This document shows, piece by piece, positions 59,182 to 64,000 of a DNA stretch of 64,000 nucleotides. The notes beneath the pieces are model-generated. The model saw only the letters and a list, made by a program, of their open reading frames with translations, did not search any database and was not told where the DNA came from. The translations under genes were made by a program, and so were the position numbers. The stretch spans positions 434,001 through 498,000 of the forward strand of contig NZ_FTMY01000002.1 of the NCBI RefSeq assembly GCF_900156165.1, read 5' to 3'. The number at the start of each line of letters is the position of its first letter. The stretch's first letter is position 1. The DNA is from Pseudacidovorax sp. RU35E (GTDB lineage Bacteria; Pseudomonadota; Gammaproteobacteria; Burkholderiales; Burkholderiaceae_C).

Positions 59182-60609
59182 ATGTCCAAGCAATTCGACG
59201 TCATCGTCATCGGCGGTGGCCCCGGCGGCTACATCGCTGCCATCCGCGCGGCCCAGCTGGGCTTCAACACCGCTTGTATCGACGAGTGGAAGAACGGCAA
59301 GGGCGGCCCGGCACCGGGCGGCACCTGCACCAACGTGGGCTGCATCCCCTCCAAGGCGCTGCTGCAGTCGTCCGAGCATTTCGAGCACGCCAACAAGCAT
59401 TTCGCCGAGCACGGCATCACCGCCACCGACGTCAAGATGGACGTGGCCAAGATGCTGGCCCGCAAGGACGGCGTGGTGAAGCAGAACAACGACGGCATCC
59501 TGTACCTGTTCAAGAAGAACAAGGTCAGCTTTTTCCACGGCCGCGGCTCCTTCGTGAAGGCAGCCGAAGGCGGTTACGAGATCAAGGTTGCCGGCGCCGC
59601 TGAAGAAACCCTGGTCGGCAAGCACATCATCCTGGCCACGGGCTCCAATGCCCGCCAGCTGCCGGGCGTGCCCTTCGACGAAGAGACCGTGCTGTCCAAC
59701 GACGGCGCGTTGCGCGTCGGTGCCGTGCCCAAGAAGCTGGCCCTGATCGGCTCCGGCGTGATCGGTCTGGAAATGGGTTCGGTGTGGCGCCGCCTGGGTG
59801 CGGACGTCACCATCCTCGAAGGTTTGCCGACCTTCCTGGGCGCCGTGGACGAGCAGATCGCCAAGGAAGCCAAGAAAGCCTTCGACAAGCAGGGCCTGAA
59901 GGTCGAGCTGGGCGTGAAGGTGGGCGAGGTCGCCAAGACCCAGGCCGGCGTCACCATCGACTACACCGACGCCAAGGGCGAAGCCAAGAAGCTGGAAGCC
60001 GACAAGCTGATCGTCTCCATCGGCCGCGTGCCCAACACCATCGGCCTGAATGCCGAGGCCGTCGGCCTGAAGCTGGACGACCGCGGTGCCATCGTCGTGG
60101 ACGACGAGTGCAAGACCAGCCTGCATAACGTGTGGGCCGTGGGCGACGTGGTGCGCGGCCCGATGCTGGCGCACAAGGCGGAAGAAGAGGGCGTGGCCGT
60201 GGCCGAGCGCATCGCCGGCCAGCATGGACACGTCAACTTCAACACCATCCCCTGGGTGATCTACACCAGCCCTGAGATCGCCTGGGTCGGCCGCACCGAG
60301 CAGCAGCTCAAGGCCGACGGCGTGAAGTACAAGGCTGGCACCTTCCCGTTCCTGGCCAACGGTCGCGCACGCGCGCTGGGCGACACCACGGGCATGGTCA
60401 AGTTCCTCGCCGATGCCACGACCGACGAGATCCTGGGCGTGCACATCGTGGGCCCGATGGCCAGCGAGCTGATCTCCGAAGCCGTCGTCGCGATGGAGTT
60501 CAAGGCCTCGGCCGAGGACATCGCCCGCATCTGCCACGCGCATCCGTCGCTGTCCGAAGCGACCAAGGAAGCCGCGCTGGCCGTCGACAAGCGCACGCTG
60601 AACTTCTGA
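59182..60609 (+). CDS. lpd: Dihydrolipoamide dehydrogenase (2-OGDH E3)
   Basis: 475 residues, without a lipoyl domain. FAD site [18 protein letters not shown], redox disulfide [16 protein letters not shown]-binding site [16 protein letters not shown], and C-terminal [16 protein letters not shown] with the active-site histidine. It is the second E3 in the window and the one linked to 2-oxoglutarate dehydrogenase. The ATG at 59182 fits the family start [13 protein letters not shown]. Confidence 0.97.
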   Translation: MSKQFDVIVIGGGPGGYIAAIRAAQLGFNTACIDEWKNGKGGPAPGGTCTNVGCIPSKALLQSSEHFEHANKHFAEHGITATDVKMDVAKMLARKDGVVKQNNDGILYLFKKNKVSFFHGRGSFVKAAEGGYEIKVAGAAEETLVGKHIILATGSNARQLPGVPFDEETVLSNDGALRVGAVPKKLALIGSGVIGLEMGSVWRRLGADVTILEGLPTFLGAVDEQIAKEAKKAFDKQGLKVELGVKVGEVAKTQAGVTIDYTDAKGEAKKLEADKLIVSIGRVPNTIGLNAEAVGLKLDDRGAIVVDDECKTSLHNVWAVGDVVRGPMLAHKAEEEGVAVAERIAGQHGHVNFNTIPWVIYTSPEIAWVGRTEQQLKADGVKYKAGTFPFLANGRARALGDTTGMVKFLADATTDEILGVHIVGPMASELISEAVVAMEFKASAEDIARICHAHPSLSEATKEAALAVDKRTLNF

Positions 60610-60610
60610 G

Positions 60611-61717
60611 TTGGCCCTCCCATCCGTCAAGGAGGCCTACGAGGCCGAACTCAAGGGCCGCGGCTACACCGCCGATCCCGCGCAGCTGCGCGCGGTCGAC
60701 GCGCTGGACCGCTGCGCCCGCGAGTGGGCCGAGTACAAGGCCCAGCGTTCCAACGCCTTCAAGAAGCTGATCCACCGCCCGGCCGTGCCGCGCGGTGTCT
60801 ACATGTACGGCGGCGTCGGGCGCGGCAAAAGCTTCCTGATGGAATGCTTCTTCAATGCGGTGCCCATCAACCGCAAGACGCGCCTGCACTTCCATGAGTT
60901 CATGCGCGAGGTGCACCGCGAACTGGCCGACCTGCAGGGCATCCAGAACCCGCTCGACGAGCTCGGCAAGCGCATCGCCAAGCGCTTCAAGCTGATCTGC
61001 TTCGACGAATTCCACGTCGCCGACATCACCGACGCGATGATCCTGCATCGCCTCCTGGTGGCTATGTTCGACAACGGGGTGGGCTTCGTGACCACCTCCA
61101 ATTTCAAGCCCGACGACCTGTATCCGGACGGGCTGCACCGCGACCGCATCCTGCCGGCGATCGACCTGCTGAACGCCAGGCTCGAGGTCATCAACGTGGA
61201 CAACGGCACCGACTACCGGCGCCGCACGCTGGAGCAGGTTCGCCTGTACATCACGCCCAACGACAGCGGCTCCGAGAAGGAACTGCGCAAGATCTTCGAC
61301 AAGCTGGCGGAGAAGGGCGACGACAACCCGGTGCTCAACATCGAGCAGCGCGAGATCCGCGCCCGCCGCCGCGCAGGTGGGGTGGTGTGGTTCGACTTCC
61401 GCACGCTGTGCGGCGGGCCGCGCTCGATGAACGACTACCTCGAGATCGCGAGCCAGTTCCACACCGTGCTGCTGTCCGACGTGCCCGAGATGCCCGTGCG
61501 CATGGCCTCGGAGGCGCGGCGTTTCACCTGGCTGGTGGACGTGTTTTACGATCGACGGGTGAAGCTCGTGCTCTCGGCCGCGGTGCCGCCGGAGCAGCTC
61601 TACACCGAAGGGCCGCTGGCGCACGAGTTTCCACGCACCGTCTCGCGGCTGAACGAAATGCAGTCGGCCGAGTTCCTGGCGCTCGAGCGCCGCACAGTGG
61701 ACACCCGCCTCACATGA
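60611..61717 (+). CDS. zapE: ZapE/AFG1-type cell-division ATPase
   Basis: 368 residues from a TTG directly after the lpd stop; no ATG is available before the conserved region. Walker A is GGVGRGKS (67-74) and Walker B LICFDEFHVAD. Further AFG1 features are FHEFMREVHREL, TTSNFKPDDLYPDGLHRDRILPAI and SQFHTVLLSDVP. In E. coli ZapE binds the Z-ring under low oxygen or heat stress. Here it is the fourth gene of the odh operon, an arrangement common in Burkholderiales. It overlaps the next gene by ATGA. Confidence 0.94.
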   Translation: MALPSVKEAYEAELKGRGYTADPAQLRAVDALDRCAREWAEYKAQRSNAFKKLIHRPAVPRGVYMYGGVGRGKSFLMECFFNAVPINRKTRLHFHEFMREVHRELADLQGIQNPLDELGKRIAKRFKLICFDEFHVADITDAMILHRLLVAMFDNGVGFVTTSNFKPDDLYPDGLHRDRILPAIDLLNARLEVINVDNGTDYRRRTLEQVRLYITPNDSGSEKELRKIFDKLAEKGDDNPVLNIEQREIRARRRAGGVVWFDFRTLCGGPRSMNDYLEIASQFHTVLLSDVPEMPVRMASEARRFTWLVDVFYDRRVKLVLSAAVPPEQLYTEGPLAHEFPRTVSRLNEMQSAEFLALERRTVDTRLT

Positions 61718-62385
61718 GCTTTTGCCTTCGCCTTGCTGCGCTGACGCTGGCTGCCATGCCTGCGTGCGCTGTGCTCGCCCAGTCGCCAGCGCCCACGGCT
61801 GCGTCCGGCACCGCGCAGGGTTCCGATGAACGCGAGCGCATCGGCGTCGAGCGCAAGGCGGAAGAGCTGCGCTACTCGGCCAGCCGGGCGCAGTGCTACC
61901 AGCGCTTCGCGGTGGAGGATTGCCTGACCGGTGAGAGCCGCCTGCACCGCGAGACGCTGGACTCGCTCAAGCGCCGGGAGGCCGCAGTCAACGACGCCGA
62001 GCGCCGTCAGCGCGGCGAGGAGGCGCTGCGCCGCATCCAGGACAAGCAGGCCGCACCGCCGGCGCGCGACCTGCCGCAGGAGCGGGAACGCAACCGCCAG
62101 GCCCAGCAGGACCGCGAGCAGCGCAGCGCCGACCATGCGGCCAGCCGCGCCGCCACGGCCGCACAGGCGCCGCAGCGTCGTCAGCAGTTCGAGGATCGCC
62201 AGAGGGCGCAGGCGCAGAAGGCCGCCGAACGCGCCCAGCGTCGCAGCCAGGACGCCGCGGAACGCGAGCGCTACGACCGGCGCCAGGCCGATGCCGAGCA
62301 GCGGCGCGCAGATGCGCAGCGCCGCGATGCCCAGCGCGCCAAGCCGCCCGCTGCGCCGCTGCCGGATCCGTCTGCCAAGCCCTGA
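61714..62385 (+). CDS. Exported charged coiled-coil protein, unknown function
   Basis: 223 residues. A signal peptide (LRLAALTLAAMPACAVLAQ) is followed by a mature part extremely rich in Arg, Gln, Glu and Ala, with long heptad-like runs (DRQRAQAQKAAERAQRRSQ), and a Pro-rich end. Two cysteines (QCYQRFAVEDC, about 55-65) could form a disulfide. I do not recognise the family with certainty; similar proteins are common in Burkholderiales. It overlaps zapE by four bases, so it is probably in the same operon. Confidence 0.7.
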   Translation: MSFCLRLAALTLAAMPACAVLAQSPAPTAASGTAQGSDERERIGVERKAEELRYSASRAQCYQRFAVEDCLTGESRLHRETLDSLKRREAAVNDAERRQRGEEALRRIQDKQAAPPARDLPQERERNRQAQQDREQRSADHAASRAATAAQAPQRRQQFEDRQRAQAQKAAERAQRRSQDAAERERYDRRQADAEQRRADAQRRDAQRAKPPAAPLPDPSAKP

Positions 62386-62482
62386 GCCGTACCGGCCCAG
62401 CCGCGCGGACGCCTTTGACCGCGCTCTCGCACGCCGCGGTGGGCAGCGGCGGGTCCAAAGCCGCAAGCGCGTGGCAGGGCCT

Positions 62483-63310
62483 TCAGCGCTGGGGCGTGCT
62501 GTTCAGGAAGGCGTCGAGCGGCGTGGCCGGGGGTGTGGGCGCCTTGGCCGGCAGTTCATCCACCTTCACCAGGATCAGCGACAGGTTGTCGCCGGCACCG
62601 CCGGACCGGCGTCGCGCTTCGTTGATCAGCATCTCGGCCGCGGCCCGGGCGGGGTAGCGCGCGATGACGGCACCGAACTCTTCGGCGGTGAAGTAGTGCC
62701 AGAGCCCATCCGAGCAGGCCATCAACGCGTCACCGGGCTGCACGCCGTCGATGGGCTGGAGGTCCATCGGGGGCAGGGTGGACTGCATCCCCAGGCACCC
62801 CACGAGGATGTTGGCCTTGGGGTGCCGCAGGGCCTCCTCCTCATCCAGCTCGCCGCGTTGCACCAGCACCTCGACATAGGAATGGTCACGTGTGCGGCGC
62901 ACCATCCGGCCGCGGCGGAAGAGGTAGATGCGCGAATCGCCGGCATGGATCCACGCGCCCCGTCCATCGGGGTCGAGCAGGAAGGCGGCCACCGTGCTGT
63001 GCGGCTCCTGCTCGCTCGACAGTGCCGTCAGCCGGATCACGGTATGGGCTTCGTCCACCAGCTGGCGCAGCAGGCGTCCCGGCTCGTCATTGCCCGGCGA
63101 GTAGCGCGCAAACAGCTGCTGGGCCGTCATGATCACCTGCTCGGATGCCTTGCGACCCCCGCTGCGTCCGCCCATGCCGTCAGCCACCACCGCCAACAGG
63201 CAGCCCGGACGTTGCGGATGTCCGATCAGGGCCACCTGATCTTGTTGGTAGGGCCGGTCTCCTTGGTGGAGACCTGTGGCAGCGGACAATCGGAAACCGG
63301 TTTGAGGCAT
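62483..63310 (-). CDS. PP2C-family serine/threonine protein phosphatase
   Basis: 275 residues. The PPM/PP2C metal-binding motifs are present: DRPYQQDQV near the N-terminus, VVADGMGGRSGG, HAGDSRIYLFR, ACSDGLWHYF and GAGDNLSLILVKV. Such Stp1-like enzymes remove phosphate from Ser/Thr of proteins in the cytoplasm with Mn2+. No partner kinase is in the window. It is divergent from the helicase gene. Confidence 0.93.
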   Translation of the reverse strand: MPQTGFRLSAATGLHQGDRPYQQDQVALIGHPQRPGCLLAVVADGMGGRSGGRKASEQVIMTAQQLFARYSPGNDEPGRLLRQLVDEAHTVIRLTALSSEQEPHSTVAAFLLDPDGRGAWIHAGDSRIYLFRRGRMVRRTRDHSYVEVLVQRGELDEEEALRHPKANILVGCLGMQSTLPPMDLQPIDGVQPGDALMACSDGLWHYFTAEEFGAVIARYPARAAAEMLINEARRRSGGAGDNLSLILVKVDELPAKAPTPPATPLDAFLNSTPQR

Positions 63311-63482
63311 TGGCGCGGTCGGCGCCGCGGCGCGCCAACGAGAAGGCTATGTGGCTGTCTGGCACCTATTATCGAGCGATCCAGTGACACCGTTACTCAC
63401 AATTCACAGTTTCTTTGCCCTTGACGGCACGTGTCGGCTGGCTGCGACGCCCTGCCTCGACCATACGGGGGAGGCCGGCTAG

Positions 63483-64000
63483 ATGGCACTCGAAGATGAG
63501 GTGCTAGACGTCTTCGCGGAGGGCGGTGCGCTGGCCGATGCGGCCGACCATTTCCGCGTGCGTGAAGGGCAGACCCACATGGCCGTGGCCATCGCGCGCA
63601 CGGTGTCCGAAGGCGGGCAACTGGTGGTCGAGGCGGGCACGGGCGTGGGCAAGACCTTCTCGTACCTCGTGCCGGCGCTGCTCAGCGGCGAGCGGGTGCT
63701 GCTGTCCACCGCCACCAAGGCGCTGCAGGATCAGCTCTTCGGCCGCGACCTGCCGCGCCTGTTGGAGGCGTTGAACCTGCCGCTGCGCACGGCGCTGCTC
63801 AAGGGACGGGGCAGCTACCTCTGCCTGCATCGCATGGGACAGGCCCGGCACGACGCGGGCGCGGAGCGCGGCGTGGCCCATGCGCTGGCCAAGGTCGAGC
63901 GTTGGGCGCTGACGACGCGCACTGGCGACCTCGCCGAGCTTCCGGGCCTGGATGAGCGGTCGCCGGTCATTCCGCTGGTGACCTCCACGCGCGACAACTG
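63483..64000 (+). CDS. DinG/YoaA-family ATP-dependent helicase, N-terminal part (3' end outside window)
   Basis: 172 residues are visible and the frame is open to the window edge. It begins MALEDEVLDVFAEGGAL, with the Q-motif-like region FRVREGQTHMAVAIARTV and Walker A EAGTGVGKTFSYLVPALL, then TATKALQDQLF. The RGSYLCLHRMG segment carries the first cysteine expected of the Fe-S cluster in XPD/DinG helicases. It resembles YoaA/DinG, which unwind damaged or forked DNA. The remaining Fe-S cysteines and the second RecA domain lie outside. Confidence 0.88.
   Translation, partial: MALEDEVLDVFAEGGALADAADHFRVREGQTHMAVAIARTVSEGGQLVVEAGTGVGKTFSYLVPALLSGERVLLSTATKALQDQLFGRDLPRLLEALNLPLRTALLKGRGSYLCLHRMGQARHDAGAERGVAHALAKVERWALTTRTGDLAELPGLDERSPVIPLVTSTRDN

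Overview
The window is a dense, high-GC bacterial chromosome segment with housekeeping content. Gene order and protein style point to a betaproteobacterium of the Burkholderiales, most likely the family Comamonadaceae. The supporting signs are a PHA-cycle reductase and a Cys-type PHA depolymerase, aceE-aceF-lpdA with two lipoyl domains on E2 and one on E3, odhA-odhB-lpd-zapE, and a propionyl-CoA/methylmalonyl-CoA gene cluster. No rRNA, tRNA, prophage, IS element or CRISPR array was seen. The family placement is an inference from the sequence alone.

Layout. 1-3.1 kb: end of truB, typA, an EamA transporter. 3.1-5.6 kb (minus): a COG4315-type lipoprotein, an anti-sigma factor, an ECF sigma factor and smpB. 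5.6-11 kb: ratA-rnfH, a DUF4124 protein, guaB, a Phd/VapC-type toxin-antitoxin pair and guaA. 11.2-15 kb: phaB, a KefB/YbaL-type antiporter and two unknown proteins. 15-17.1 kb: a MarR regulator and a frameshifted DHA2 efflux pump. 17.4-18.4 kb: dusA. 18.5-28 kb: the propionate block, with a divergent GntR regulator, scpA (methylmalonyl-CoA mutase), an inserted GIY-YIG nuclease gene with repeats, meaB, pccB, a GST, pccA and a VOC protein that is probably the epimerase. 28-31.7 kb (minus): LysE exporter, RnfB-like ferredoxin, PHA depolymerase, YitT. 32.4-33.5 kb: a DUF883/YqjE membrane pair. 33.5-39 kb: pyrD, rpiA, a DUF4124-glutaredoxin protein, prlC, folD. 39-48.8 kb: a FixL/FixJ-like two-component system divergent from aceE-aceF-lpdA. 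49-52.5 kb: NlpC/P60 peptidase, PQQ-type sugar dehydrogenase, alpha/beta hydrolase, isochorismatase-like hydrolase. 52.7-61.7 kb: prpE, odhA-odhB-lpd-zapE. 61.7-64 kb: a coiled-coil secreted protein, a PP2C phosphatase and a truncated DinG/YoaA helicase.

How it fits together. Propionate is activated by PrpE, carboxylated by PccA/PccB, epimerised by the VOC protein and isomerised to succinyl-CoA by ScpA with the MeaB chaperone. It then enters the TCA cycle next to 2-oxoglutarate dehydrogenase. Pyruvate dehydrogenase supplies acetyl-CoA, which phaB and the depolymerase cycle through PHA. The most unusual feature is the GIY-YIG gene inside the scpA-meaB junction. REP-like repeats sit on both sides of its nuclease domain, and its reading frame runs through them to an ATGA overlap with meaB. 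It may be a nuclease-linked mobile repeat unit.
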